This document shows, in pieces, positions 46,061-57,573 of a stretch of 64,000 bases of DNA. The notes under the pieces were generated by a model, which saw only the letters and a list, made by a program, of their open reading frames with translations, was not told the origin of the DNA and searched no databases. A program made the position numbers and the translations under genes. Each line of letters opens with the position of its first letter. The first letter of the stretch is position 1. This stretch comes from Ligula intestinalis (taxonomy: Eukaryota > Platyhelminthes > Cestoda > Diphyllobothriidea > Diphyllobothriidae), in assembly GCA_036362985.1 (NCBI GenBank), contig JAYGXS010000007.1, positions 21,947,962 to 22,011,961 on the forward strand. Reading direction: 5' to 3'.

Positions 46061-48390
46061 ACTGGCAGGGAACTAACCAGGCTTCAGATAAAACCAATCG
46101 ATCACTGGGACAATATGTTTGTTCATCTGACGTTTTGATAGCCATCGTGGATTCATCATCAGACACATGAGTAAAAGAAACAGGTAAAGCATGCGCAGAA
46201 TTTTGCAGAAGCATACAGTCAATACGGCAAGCATACAGCGACAATTAATCTTAATTGCCTTCTTGCACGTTGATTGCTAGTTGGACGGTACGCGGGCTCT
46301 GACCTGCTGCACTTTCATCAGAGGCGAACGGCTCGGGCGTTATGATTGCCCGGTCATCTGGCTCTCCGGTGTTAGCTTCGATGGGGCGGCGGTTTGCCCG
46401 TTTCTCAAGTCTTGACTGGCTTTAGCCAAAATGAATCTCAACATTGAAAATTGATTAGGTGAATTATTGCACTTGTTTACGGATTGGGGGTCCGTGAACT
46501 ACGGCTGAAGTATTTCTCAACTAACTGGATTGTCGTCTCTTGCGAGAATTTTGGGCTCATTTTGGTCTCATTTAACGTGTGGTGGGGTCTCGTCGAAAAA
46601 GCCGAAACCTGAAAATCTGCATCATTTCACCGCACTGCTGCCACATTTGTAGCAATTCGCGTGTTGAAAGGTCTGCCAGTTTCTGCCTTGACCGAAACTG
46701 CACAAGTTCCTGTAGACGACCACATGTGTTTCTTGCCATGACAGTTGGTTATTCGGCTTCACTGTCTGACAACTTATGGTTGCCTTTCGGCCTGTGTGTG
46801 ACTTTAACTCTGAGTGGTGCAAAAAGGCAGCCGATGGCTTCTGATACGTTTTTGACGTATGGGATCGAACGCCAAATCTTTGGTTTGTGCGCTATTTTGA
46901 CCATCTCGTTTGTGCAAGCACCGGTTGCCGAAGTTTCGCTAATAGCCATTCTCTCTTTAAACGCGTCCAAGGTGTTAGATCGCGTTCATTTTGACTTTTT
47001 GTACGCTGTACTGGGTCTCAACACGCCGAAACAGCACCTTTACGCAACTGCATTTGTGGCTGATACGGTGGTTACTGTTGTTATTCAGTACTTGCATCGT
47101 GTTTGTCGCTTGTCTGGACAGTTTAGTCTTTAGACTACCAACATCTTTGCCACAGATGAAAACATCAAGAAAGGCCAGCTTGTTATTTTTATCTTCACCC
47201 ATTGCAAATTTGATGTCTGTGCAGACGCTGTTGAGACGTTCCTTGAACGTGATCATCTAATCCCGTTCGATGACGACAAAGGTGTCATCTACAAACTGCG
47301 CCCACAATTTGTGTCGGTGGTGACGGAAAACCAGCGCACCCAGCCGTTGTAGGAACGCCTCGGCTTTGGGTTCCGAAATCGCTGATCCCATCGGTGTCTT
47401 TTTCATTGGTGTCTTCTACTCGTACCTTGTTCCATCAAAAGTGAAGTACCTCCTAAGCTAGAACTTTCGGAGCTGTAGGCTTGCGCATGCTCAAGGCGAT
47501 TCTCTGTCTCCTCGTATTTGTTTCGTTGTAGTAATTCAACGGTCTAGATTGCCAGATCCTGGGGAATAGAAGCAATAAAAGTGGACGTGACATCGAATGA
47601 TATCACTTCGCAAGAGACTAATCCCTTTAAGTTTCTTAAATAATTGTAATGGCGAGCGGACAGTGGTCTCGGAATCAATGGTCAGAAATTTGAGGCACCG
47701 AAACAGCCACTTTGCTAGTCCGTACGTTAAAGTGCCTTTTAGTGATACGATGGGTCGAAGAGGAGCACTTTCCTTGTGCACTTTGGGGAGGTGATAGAAA
47801 CGGGCCTAGGTCGTTTCTCGTGTTTTTGCCATGCCTTGATTAGATGGCCCTATTACACCGACGTTATCTTAAGACAATAAGAAAGAATTATATGAATGCA
47901 GGTGTTTTACCGATCTAGTCAAGGAACAATTAAGTTCCGCTTTGCCAAGACCGTTTTTTGTGCCTTCTCCATGTGTCTGTCAGACGGCAATATTATACCC
48001 GAGTTCTGTTAAACCAAAAGAAAGGAATTGATTTCACGTGTCAGCTTTTTGATGGGATTGGTTTCACAAGGAACATAAAACTGACGATCCTGTAGTTAGT
48101 TTTTCGGCTTCAGTAGGCATTCGGTTCTGTCTAATATGGCTCGAGAACGTCTTTTGTCGGCTGATACTATTAAACTGTATCGGTCGGCCTTTGGTGCTCT
48201 TAATGGAACGCACTTGACCTAGCGGAGCACTTCCCGTGGTTGATGAGCCATCAGGAGGGACGATACCTGGTGGCGTATGAGGTTCTTTGTTTCCTTCATC
48301 GCTTATGTCTGATTGGTGACTGATTCTGCAGCTTCAATCATGGTAACAGGTTGACCATCAGCTGTATTAAATGATGAATTGTGCTTCTTA
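46061..48390 (-). mobile_element. Penelope-like element A, nearly complete, decayed
   Basis: Read on the minus strand from about 48390 to 46061. The N-terminal block KKHNSSFNTADGQPVTMIEA is at the 5' end and SADKRRSRAILDRTECLL is near 48170. HKESAPLRPIVSLKGT is at about 47740-47780. The palm block SEPKAEAFLQRLGALVF comes next, with the catalytic FVDD at 47284-47295. KLAFLDVFICGKD, SNHRISHKCSCVKVLFRRV, PKIWRSIPYVKNVSEA and a degraded GIY-YIG end (EILAREDNPVS) complete the order RT then GIY-YIG nuclease that defines the family. Many frameshifts and stops are present. Confidence 0.85.
46129..46162 (-). other. PLE tail motif CTGATGA...AAAACGTC
   Basis: On the minus strand, near the 3' end of element A, CTGATGA (46156-46162) is followed after about 19 bases containing a short CCA/TGG pairing by AAAACGTC (46129-46136). 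The spacing and bases resemble the conserved structured motif in tails of Penelope-like elements and, more loosely, a hammerhead ribozyme core (CUGAUGA...GAAAC). This is a resemblance only. Confidence 0.35.
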
Positions 48391-48970
48391 GGCCCAAATT
48401 CTCGCAGGAGACGACAATCAGGTAAGCCGAAAACTACTTGAGTAATGGTTCACGGGCCCTTAATCCATAAACAAGTGCAATAATTCGCCTTTTCCATATT
48501 TAATGCTAAGATTTTTATTTTGGCCAAAGCATTTTTGCAAGAAGAACAGGCAGGCCACCGCCCCATCGTACGCCAACACCGGAGAGTCAGATGGCCGAAC
48601 AATCATCACACCCTACCCCACCGCCCGTGATGAAAGTTCAGCATATCAGAGCCCGCGTACCGTCCATCTAGCAATCCACGCGCAAGAAGGCAATTAACAT
48701 TGATGTGGAAGAAGGCAAATCGAGCACCAGACCAATTGATTTATTGTTCTGAGCTTTCGAGCACTTACAGTTGTCCATCTTCAGAGGTGAGAAGTCATCC
48801 AAAAAGAAGGTCATTATAGAGGTCATAGGTCAATCGTCTGTCAGTAATCTTCATGCTGTCAAAATTTAGAAACAGCGATCGAAAAAGGGTGAAAATGTGG
48901 GCTTGTAGTTGTCAGTGGGGTCATATGGGCAATTATAGTGGTGTACGCTTATAAGCTGTCAGTGGGGCTG
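48390..48970 (+). mobile_element. Inverted PLE 3' tail abutting the 5' end of element A
   Basis: On the plus strand the sequence from about 48391 (CCCAAATTCTCGCAGGAGAC) through 48700 (CGCAAGAAGGCAATTAA) is the same as the 3' tail of element A read on the minus strand between about 46555 and 46240. It encodes the end of the GIY-YIG region, then ATAPSYANTGESDGRTII. Element A is therefore flanked by its own tail in inverted orientation. The segment continues with CAAATCGAGCACCAGACC near 48717 to about 48970. Confidence 0.75.
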
Positions 48971-48974
48971 GCGG

Positions 48975-50070
48975 TCATGAACAGCAATTAGCGTGCCGCC
49001 TTGTTACCCGGTAGATTGCCCTGAAAACACCGCCTCCTTTTCCGGCTGGTTCGCTGTGGGGTCCTGTTCGTTTCCTTTTCATACGTTTGATTTGGCTTCG
49101 GTCTGGCTCTTTCCCACGTAATGGCACATGACTTTGTAGGCCACTGGAAGGTCTAGATGCCTGTTGACTGAGTAGGCACCGAAGTATCATGCCTCGAGCG
49201 TCAGCCTTTCGGCTTTTGAGGTTCATCTGCCTAAGATGGTCGCTCTTTGCAGATCGAATACATGGCCAGTTTTTGCGATGTGCTCTCCCAATTGCGGATT
49301 CGGGTCCAGTCTCTGGGCCACTCTTTTGTGCTCGTGTAGGTGAGTTTTCAATCTGCGGCCCGTTTTTCCATCGTAATTGAAGTCTCCCTCGTCGCAAAGT
49401 ATCTTGTAGACAACTGCAGAGGGTTATATAGGTGGCAGTTGGTCTTACGGTTGCATCCTGGTGGCGAATTGTCGCTTTTGGTCGATGGGCTTTGCCACTG
49501 CAAGTAGGTTTAACCAGTCGCGACACTGCTTCGGAGACGACATATACGTAGGAATTGGCCCTCCAGACTTCTGGCTTCTTATGATCTGACCGTCGTCTGC
49601 TCACGTGGCGTCTGCTTTGTTTGATAAAGGAGTTTGAGTAGCCATTAGCTCGGAAGAGTTCCTGAATGTTGTTGTTCAATTCTTCTGGTGGCTGTTGTGC
49701 TGCAGTTTGTTTCAACTCTTTGGAAAATATTACGAACGCACCTGTGTTTGTGGCGAATGGGGTAGTTGCTGCTTAAATGTATTATTTGATTCGTGCTGGT
49801 GGCCTTTCTAAATACTGTAGTTTGTAGTATTCCAGTCGAATATTTGCGTACCAGGACATCAAGGAAGGACATTTGGGCATTTCTTTCCAACTCAATTATG
49901 CATTGGATATTCGGATCAATTGAGTTCACTTACTCTTTGAGGTGCCCGTTATCAAATATTTTGACAATGACGAAGGTGTTATCGACAAAACGAGTCCAAA
50001 ACGTCGGTTGATACCTGTGGAGTACCACTTCAGCAATCAGACCGGACAGAGGAAGCCCATGGGAGTGCCA
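48975..50070 (-). mobile_element. Penelope-like element B, 5'-truncated, decayed
   Basis: Reading down from about 50070: an RT palm remnant (GTPMG, then SGLIAEVVLHRY after a frameshift, then RFVDNTFVIVK where the usual motif is FVDD). MSFLDVLVRKYSTGILQTT, SSNYPIRHKHRCVRNIFQRV, KPEVWRANSYVYVVSEAVSR and the GIY-YIG region follow, the last partly out of frame inside the 246-codon frame 48975-49715. The second catalytic Asp of the palm appears as Asn. Confidence 0.8.
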
Positions 50071-50335
50071 AGGCGAAGTCAAAAACATCACTAGCTCTAT
50101 CCTTGCCCAAATGGTTAATTTCGGACATTGGGTGGATCCGAGCGAAGCCTTTAAGTTAATTTACAAGGTCTCGCCCAACTTTCCAAAGCCCCTGGGTCAG
50201 CGTTTGCAAGCAACAGCAGAAACAACCGCGATGACGTAAAGAACGCCGGTCCTGTGCGCGCATAAGAAGCTCTTACAGACCCCGGGCTTAGCTTGGCCAA
50301 CGGTTACGTAACTGAAAAGTAGTGTTGGCAAACTA
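50070..50335 (+). mobile_element. Inverted PLE 3' tail abutting the 5' end of element B
   Basis: The plus frame SSILAQMVNFGHWVDPSEAF, then KLIYKVSPNFPKPLGQRL and QATAETTAMT, is the C-terminal end of a PLE GIY-YIG protein. It aligns with the minus-strand text at 52640-52799 of element D (DATEAYRVIYHTPTNN then RKRVLATAAAVAT). It points opposite to element B and so repeats the arrangement at 48390-48970. Confidence 0.75.
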
Positions 50336-52275
50336 TCGTTTTCGGTCATTCATGGTCAGGCCAGTACATGACAAAGATACTTAAACTGGTCACTTAATTA
50401 AGACGTTTATATAATCATCAGGTAATAGAATGGGGTAGGAAGGGGAAATGGGGTGATAGTAATTAGATAACTGAGTTTTCCTTCGTCTCCTGAACGCGGG
50501 CTCTTGCGCGGAAAGGACGCTGGTTGACATGCCCAGATGAGACAAGGGGGTTTTCTCGTTGTAAGCAGGTTGAATTCTGTATTGCAGCCACGCAGCAGGC
50601 GCTTGACTATTCGACGTAGCTTCGTCTTCTGTGGCTTGTATAGGTGTTAAGTGTTTGTGTGCAGTCAACCTAGAGAGGCCAATGCCTTCAACCAGCGTTT
50701 TTTGAAAGCATTGAGTGGGTTTTCTAGCGGGATTGGGACTTCATTTGCGGTAAATAAACACCCGTTTGCACAGGCCTTTGGAGAAGTGGGTTTGCGTGCG
50801 GTGTATGACCAGAAAGGCTTCTCTCGCTTCTACTTGGTGGTTTGTATCAATAAGGTGGGCAAGGATTGACCTTGAGGTCTGTCTATTCTCCCCCCTGCTG
50901 AGACAAGCTGGTATGTGGTCGCGCATTCTCATCTCCAGACGTCGCATCGTTCGGCCAATGTTCCCCGCTCCACAGGAACAGGTGAACGAATAGATGCACA
51001 TTTATGTGCCCTGAAGCGGTTGTCTGTCTTTATCTCCTATTGGGACAAGGGGATAGTTTTTGAAGAGAACCCGCGAGTTTGCAGCTTGACAGGCATTCAT
51101 AACTCTTTTACTTAGGCGCCTTCTTACTAGTTCACTCTTTGAGTCTTCCATAAACGGCTGTCTTATAAATATATCTTTTTCACCGTTGCACTTGCGACCT
51201 TTGCGACACGTTCCTTGATGTTCTGCCGGATAAACCTTTCCGGATAACCGTGGAACGGTAAGTTTCTCACGCCCAAGATAGATTGGAGTGGCACACCTTA
51301 TTTATGGATTTTCGGGAAGCCATACATTGTTGGTTGTTTAGTACCAACCACCTTACATCCCTCCAGCTACTTGTCTGCTAAAAGTCCTTCTTTGTGAAGT
51401 TCTTTGAGTAAAATTGTTAGTTGGTCTTCAATACCTTTAGTCCTGTACTTGTTTTAATCGATTCGATAATATTCCTTCAATTTTTGTCACATAATCTTTC
51501 TTGTCCATCAACACAATTCCCTGGATTTAACTTTATATATTTTCATTTTGGCGCAGCTTCTTGAGACTATCGAGATGAGACCTGGTCAGGGAGCCTATGG
51601 ATTTTAAAACCCTTCTTAGTTTTTGATGACAGCAATTGACAAGAGTAGATTTCAGGTAATCAACTTCCTTGGCCTCTGAGGGTTTTAGGTCCGAGGTCTG
51701 ACTGAAGACAGTCTCAAATTGCATTTCCAGATCTAGCTGTTTTTGCATCTTTTGTGGCATGCAAAACGTAGGCCCAAGAGAAAACACTTTAGCGCATCTT
51801 ATCAAGATGTAGTGACGAAAAAATCTGCAAATATTGCCCCTGATTTTTTGAAGACACTGTCTGTGCCTTCACTGTTGGGAGACTTCGTAGAAGCTCTGTC
51901 CACTTGACGTCGGTTCTCCTATTTATGATTGTCTGTACGTAGTTCTGAAAGGTTCATCTCTCAGAATTCACAAGATGGTCGAGTACAGCAGTATTCTGCC
52001 ACAGTTTACGCTGAAGCTCCTGTATTTCGCCTCGAACTGTTTCTAGATGACTAATCGCATATCTTCGTACCCTAGCTGAGATTGGATAGATATGGTTTCT
52101 TCGCAGGTTTCTTCGGGATTTCGTCGAGTATCCTCAGCGATCAATGCATCATGATATGAATTTTGAACGTACATTTTCCTCCGCAAGTCGAGAGTCAAAC
52201 TTGAGGAAGTTTTTCAGTTCCCTGACCAACAGAGGTATTTGGTCCGTCTTAGTTCAGCGAACATTCCCATTTCTA
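50336..52275 (-). mobile_element. Penelope-like element C with internal deletion of the RT core
   Basis: Reading down from 52275: an N-terminal region (LVRELKNFLKFDSRLAEENV), ALGPTFC-like and SEAKEVDYLKSTLVNCC segments (51533-51805), GIVLMDKKDYVTKIEGILSN, then GVPLQSILGVRNLPFHG. At about 51250 it jumps directly to YPERFIRQNIKERVAKVASA, so the palm with YVDD is missing. The GIY-YIG domain follows (YSFTCSCGAGNIGRTMRRLE, then SILAHLIDTNHQVEAREAF), then the tail to about 50336. Element D keeps about 780 bases between the same two points. Confidence 0.82.
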
Positions 52276-53990
52276 CGATTGAAATGTCATGTTGGCAAAT
52301 GCTCATTTTCGGTCATTCATCGTCAGGCCATTACATGACATAGAGACTTAAACTGGTGAATTCATTAAGTCATTTCTATAATCATCAGGCAAGATAATGG
52401 GGTAGGGAGGGGATAATGGGTAAGGTTATAAAGCAGCTAAGTTTTTCATCGTCTCCTGGATGCGGGTGCTTGCTCATGTAGGACGCTGGTTGACATGCCG
52501 AGATGAGACAGGGAGGATGTTGTCGCGGTCAGCGGGTTGAGTTCTGTGTAGCAGCCGGGCAGTTGACGCGTGATTATTCTCCGTAGCTTCGTCTTCTGTG
52601 TCTTCAATAGGTGTTGGATTTCTGCGTGCAGTCGTCCAAGGGAGGCCGATGGCTTGAACCAGTGCCTTTTGAGAGCATAAAGTGGGTTTTGAAAGCAGGT
52701 TGCCACTGCAGCTGCTGTGGCTAAAACACGTTTGCGCATACCATTGAAGTTGTTGGTTGGCGTGTGGTATATGACCCGATAGGCTTCTGTTGCGTCCACT
52801 TGGTGGTTTGTATCAATAAAGTGGGCGGGGATTGAGCTTGAGTTCGGTCTATTCTCCCCTGTGCTTTGCTAAGCTGCTACTTGCTCGCGCATTCTCTTCT
52901 CCAGATATCGCAAAGTCAGGCCAATGAAGCCGGCTGTATATCAACAGGTGAATGAATGGATGCCCATTGATGTGCAATTAAACAATAGCCGGAAATGCAT
53001 TAATTACTGTTGTCCTTAGGCGCCTTATAATAAGTTCACTCACTACGCCTTCCATAAACGCCAGTCTTATAAATAGGCCTTTCTTTTCCGCCGTTGCGCT
53101 TTCGACGTTTGCGACACGTTCCTTGATGTTCTTAAGGATGAACCTTTCCGGATAACCGTTTTCACGGAGTGTGTCCTTAAGTTGCTGAAATTTTGCTTCC
53201 ATTTTTTCAGGAGAGCAGATGCTGTGTATCCTGGCTGCCATTGCCTGGCCTAAGTTCTGTTTGACTTTAAAGGGGACAAAGGTGTAAGAATAAACGGTTT
53301 GCTCAGTCCAGATTTTCTTTCTAAAAATTGGCATTGTATCGATCCATCTTCCTGCATGTGTTAGAGCACGTCTAGGAAAGGGAGTTCCTCGATCGCCCCG
53401 TTTTCCTGTGTAAATGCGGTTGCTGTAGCGGGCCGATTTACATTTTTGGACTAGACGATCGATATCAGCGGCCTTCTTCGTCAGGTAAATGAGGTCATCC
53501 ACATATTGGCCACAGAACTGAAGGAAATCGATCGTGTGTTTGAGCTGCGTTTCCTCCATCTTGCTCATGAAGACATTTGCCAGGAATGGTCCGAGTGGTG
53601 AGCACATTGCCATTCCGTCAATTCACCTATGAAGCCGGTCATTAAGATTTATATTACATTTTGTGAACAGCATGTCGGCAGTTGATTCAGCATCTCCACT
53701 GTCATGTCCATTTATTTGTTTGTTTCCCGTATGAATTCACATTGGTATTCTATGGTATTAACTACCGCGAGGTTGGTGATCATTGATGATACATGTAATG
53801 ACAGCATCATTGTTTCGCAAATATTAGTATCTTTGAGAGGCTCCTAGAATTAAAACGCATCTTTCAGGCTTCTTGGGTACAAGCGGCTCTGAATAGTTTT
53901 TAACTTTTGCGCAAGCCATTTTGCAATGGCGTTGTACGATATGTTTCTCATGTCCAAGATAAGACGAAGAAGTACACCTTGTTTATGCAT
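52276..53990 (-). mobile_element. Penelope-like element D, 5'-truncated, head-to-tail with C
   Basis: Its 3' tail at 52276-52480 is a direct copy of the tail of element C at 50315-50500 (shared GGTCATTCATxGTCAGGCCA and GACGCTGGTTGACATGCC). The 5' end is cut near KKMHKQGVLLRLILDMRN at about 53990, in the middle of the RT fingers. D and C are therefore adjacent, in the same orientation, without spacer, as in the tandem (pseudo-LTR) arrays known for Penelope-like elements. Confidence 0.82.
52978..53613 (-). pseudogene. PLE reverse transcriptase of element D, largest intact frame
   Basis: An open frame of 211 codons reads AMCSPLGPFLANVFMSKMEE, then FCGQYVDDLIYLTKK with the catalytic YVDD at 53494-53505, the C-terminal RT region, and YPERFILKNIKERVANVESA. 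Upstream, in other frames, lie ILDMRNISYNAIAKWLAQKL and TNLAVVNTIEYQCEFIRETN. The conserved IDGxAMGSPLGP block reads IDGMAMCSPLGP, so a Gly is replaced by Cys. The catalytic Asp pair is present, but the protein lacks its N-terminus and is separated from the nuclease by frameshifts. Confidence 0.85.
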
Positions 53991-53999
53991 TTTTTTGTA

Positions 54000-55040
54000 T
54001 CTACCTGCATTTTTTTCGCGCTTGATACTGCTTCACCTCACCATACCCTCTCCCGCCTTTCCCCTTTTTGGACTCAAAAAAACTTCATCAACTGATTACT
54101 ACGAACCCCACGCCCCTCCCTGATCCCCTTGACTAATTTGCGTTTTTTGATAAAAGAATTACTATCATGTCAATTTGATCCCTTCCATTTATAGTTTTAA
54201 AGGCCCAATGACAATTTATCGAAAGCTTCGTAAACTCACCAATGACTTTTCTGAAAAATCCGATTTCATTTACGACATTTTTCTTGGAAAAAAAAATTTA
54301 CTCAAAAATTCGTCAGCCATGTATTAAATGAAATTCATTTTCTAGGGAAAACCTTTTATTGAATTGCTTTTATCAATATCAGGAATAACAATAGCAGAAA
54401 ACCGTCGCGGATAGGATTTATTCTCGATACTCTGGTTTATTGCTTTGAGGCATTTCTACATGTGAAGAACATGGTTATCATTATAAAATGGATATCCAAG
54501 AGTACTTTTTTTAGTATTTGCTCCTTTTATCGATTTTATTTTAGAATTTGTGGTGTAAAGGTCGAATGGAGCAGTAATTTATTCATGACCCTGACAACGT
54601 ATAAATTAATGAAATATATTCTTTGACGATATGCAATAAATAGTTATCCACTAAAAAATGTATGTTTAGAATATTTTGACTAAAGGTAAATTATTTTTAT
54701 ATAAAGAAATCTGTTTCAATCTGTTATCAAAGTAAAAAGATATTTAAATTTTTTGTTTTTATTAACAGCACCCTTTACATCTCCTGAACTAGAGGTTTAT
54801 CGAACGTTTTATTTTTTTTTTCTTCAGCATCAGTTCGTGTGCTTCTTATCGTTATGTTTAGTTCTTAGTATCCCTAATGCTGCTCATTATTATTTATAGG
54901 TCATCTTTAATGCGTTCTCGCTGGTAAGCAAGAAAGAATCAAACATTTACAAACAACTGCAATATGTTTGCAGCGATCACCATACTGTAGCTGAAAAAAA
55001 GACTTTTCTTATGCTTTACCTACCGTTTTATTATAAAGAA
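54000..55040. other. AT-rich non-coding stretch
   Basis: Starts with a pyrimidine-rich segment (54000-54130) and holds no supported feature. Confidence 0.5.
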
Positions 55041-56760
55041 TGTCCACAAAGTTGCCGCATAGGTGCCTTTTAGTGTAAATGGAAGCCCTTGGCATCAGGC
55101 CTTCCCGCCTAGATTTCATTGCCTCCTACCTGTCTAACCGCAGCCAGAAGGTCTTAGTAGGCCTTTGCTACTCGACTCTTCAGCCGATCAGAGTGGCGTT
55201 TAAAAAGGCACTTTTTAAGGTACCCTATTTTTTATTCGTTGCATACATGAAATTTCAACAGTGCTAAATAATTTGAACCATTTCTTTAATGCTGATGACA
55301 TTCAGTGTATTTACTCATTTTCTAAGAAAATTGCCAGTAGTTGTGTTGATAAAGTTAACGCAGACTTGCGTAACTTCTCAAGTCGGAGCGCTACAATTCA
55401 GACAGAATTTTTGCCATACAAATGTAGTTTCATGTGTTTTGATCCCGCAAGGTTTCCTGGACCCATTATCTTCTACAAAAGTCAACTGTTAGAAAAATCT
55501 ACGATTAAGGATTTGGCTCTTACTTACACGAAAAAGCTTGCATTATCGCTTCATGCAGTTCGAAATTTCTGCCAAGGCCACACAGATATCTGGGTTTCTA
55601 TCGCATAATATTTTTTTCTTCCAGAAGTAAAGTTAAAATTAAACCACATGTTTGTTCTCTTTATACTAGAATATTCTGTCCACTTTTGGTCTTATGAACA
55701 CAAGTGACCGTAGTAAGATTGAAAAGTTTCAGCGAGATTTCACGCTGAAAATATTTTATCTTTCTTAGTCTAGTATTTCTTATACACATCGATAAAAATT
55801 AGCAAACATTAAATTTATTTCGGTAAGAAGACTCAAAGCTGGTACATGCTTCCCGACTCGCTTTGACGGTAGTCTGAATCTCCTTTAAATTAACGCTCTC
55901 ACTTCGGTCAACCGATATGACGCCACTTGTTATTTCTCCATGATAATTTTACCATCCCTAAGTCTTACCTTTCTCGCTTTTTTACCTCCAAATATGATTT
56001 AATTTAGAACAACTTTCCACTTGATATTAAACTTTCTTCTATACTATCGATTTTAAAAAAACCAATAACATAGGCATTTGAATTAAAGGTCGTTACTGTA
56101 TGTGTTTTTCTTTCCAAATACGCAATTTGTAGATTTAAAATAGGGTCTTCCTGACATTTAAAGCAGAGTCAAGCATCAATTTCAAGGGCCGCAAAGTCTT
56201 TACCGTGTTTTCAACCTTTGCTGTGGTTTTAAGAGGTCGCTATTTATGGTTGTTTCAAACTTTCCGATGGGCTCTGGAGTCAGAGTCAAGTATCAATTCA
56301 AAGTGTTGCAAACTCTACTCCATATTTGCAGCCTTTCTGTGGTCTTCGAGGTCGCTATTAATGGTTATCGCCAACTGTTTGATGGTATCTAAAGTCAGGT
56401 GGGTCGCCTCTCACTGACGTTTACTTGACTTCTGCTGTCTACTCCCGTTGTCCCGGATGATCCATTCTTAACTCAACGATATATATTTTCCCATGACCAT
56501 AAACGACCCGAACACTTTACATCATGTTTCAACCACATCAAACCCTGTTCCCAATTCAGGTAACTTTTTTTCGATATTTTTTGAAAGTCGGTGGCCTGCT
56601 GAACTCATCCACCTACTCAGGATTATTTAACTGCCATTGATAATCATTTTAAAAGCGTTCACTTTTTTTCATTATTATTTTTATTTTCACGTTAGCACTA
56701 AGTTTTTAACGACAAAGCCCCTTCGGCTTTATAAATACAAATAATTATTATCATTGCTAT
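55040..56760 (+). mobile_element. 5'-truncated second copy of the 1-3.4 kb LINE
   Basis: It starts at GCCGCATAGGTGCCTTTTAG, matching the LINE at about 1757, and runs collinearly: EALGIRPSRLDFIASYLSNR matches ALGIRPPLLDIIAS, and YMKFQQC and SSCVDKVNADLRNFSS also match. The 3' UTR follows to a GCCCCTTCGGC hairpin at about 56719-56729 and an AT-rich ATT-type tail. Frameshifts break it. The truncation falls inside the RT domain. Confidence 0.85.
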
Positions 56761-57236
56761 AAATGTAAACGTATTTTAAAAAGTTGTTTAATTGACATTT
56801 ATTAAAATTTGATTTATTCATACATAAAATCAATATCAAAAATTAAATTTTTTTTTATTGATTTCGCAATATATTTCGATTATTGCCGAAGCTGCTGAAT
56901 TAAGGGAATGCATCCTAATACGAAAGGAATAGTTTCATGATATGGACAATTTTTCTGCTTTCCGCAATTTCCTTATCAAAATGAACCCCAGTATAAAAAC
57001 CTTGAATTAAAAAAGCAATTCAATGAACTTGTAGTCATTATATATTCTTAATGCCAAAATAATGATAAAAACCAAGTTAAGAATTAAGAAGTCGGCTGCG
57101 GTCTGTGCCAGATCCCCAATGGTACGTCAACTTATCTTCACAACCATTAAGACACTTTGAACTTGTGCGCAGCCGTGGACATGATTATATTCCGTCTTTT
57201 ACCTTGCAGGTTTCTGCAAATAAATTGTTATTCTAG
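56760..57236. other. Non-coding flank
   Basis: No confident exon was found here. A short candidate ending at ATG then GTACGT (about 57120) lacks a pyrimidine tract. Confidence 0.35.
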
Positions 57237-57396
57237 TTGCAAAAGTTATGTTGGAATTCCAGCTTTAAGCATACATTTAGTTTGCGATATGGTCGTTTTC
57301 CTAGTAAGCAATCCCTCCGTGTTTATGATAAGTGTAAAAACGTGGCGTATCAATCTGGTTTGCTTGATATATTTGACCGTGGCGGCAACGTTGCTG
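57237..57396 (+). CDS. Plus-strand family gene, exon before part 1 (phase 0-1, 160 nt)
   Basis: The acceptor TTGTTATTCTAG precedes 57237 and the donor GCTG then GTAGGA follows 57396. Phase 0 encodes LQKLCWNSSFKHTFSLRYGR, FPSKQSLRVYDKCKNVAYQS and GLLDIFDRGGNVA, leaving phase 1, as the next exon requires (junction codon GGT). All three frames have some openness, so the frame is chosen by phase fit. It could correspond to part 3 of an upstream module; sequence similarity to other part-3 exons is weak. Confidence 0.45.
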
Positions 57397-57573
57397 GTAG
57401 GAAGCCGGAAAACACCATTTCTATGATCTTGATTGTTTTTTAAAGCAACTTTTCTGTTAAACTAACTGAATGAAACACATTTTACTTGAACGTATCTAGC
57501 TGATCACTGTACCAAAAATGCAAGAAACTAAAATCTAAAATTATCTAGACTATTTTGATTTGAATATTTGCAG

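Noticed and set aside
46579..47133. 184-codon plus ORF
   Set aside because: Antisense to clear Penelope RT and post-RT motifs on the minus strand.
48975..49715. 246-codon minus ORF as an intact novel protein
   Set aside because: It is Penelope-like element B: the first part is in the PLE frame and the rest runs out of frame through the GIY-YIG region.
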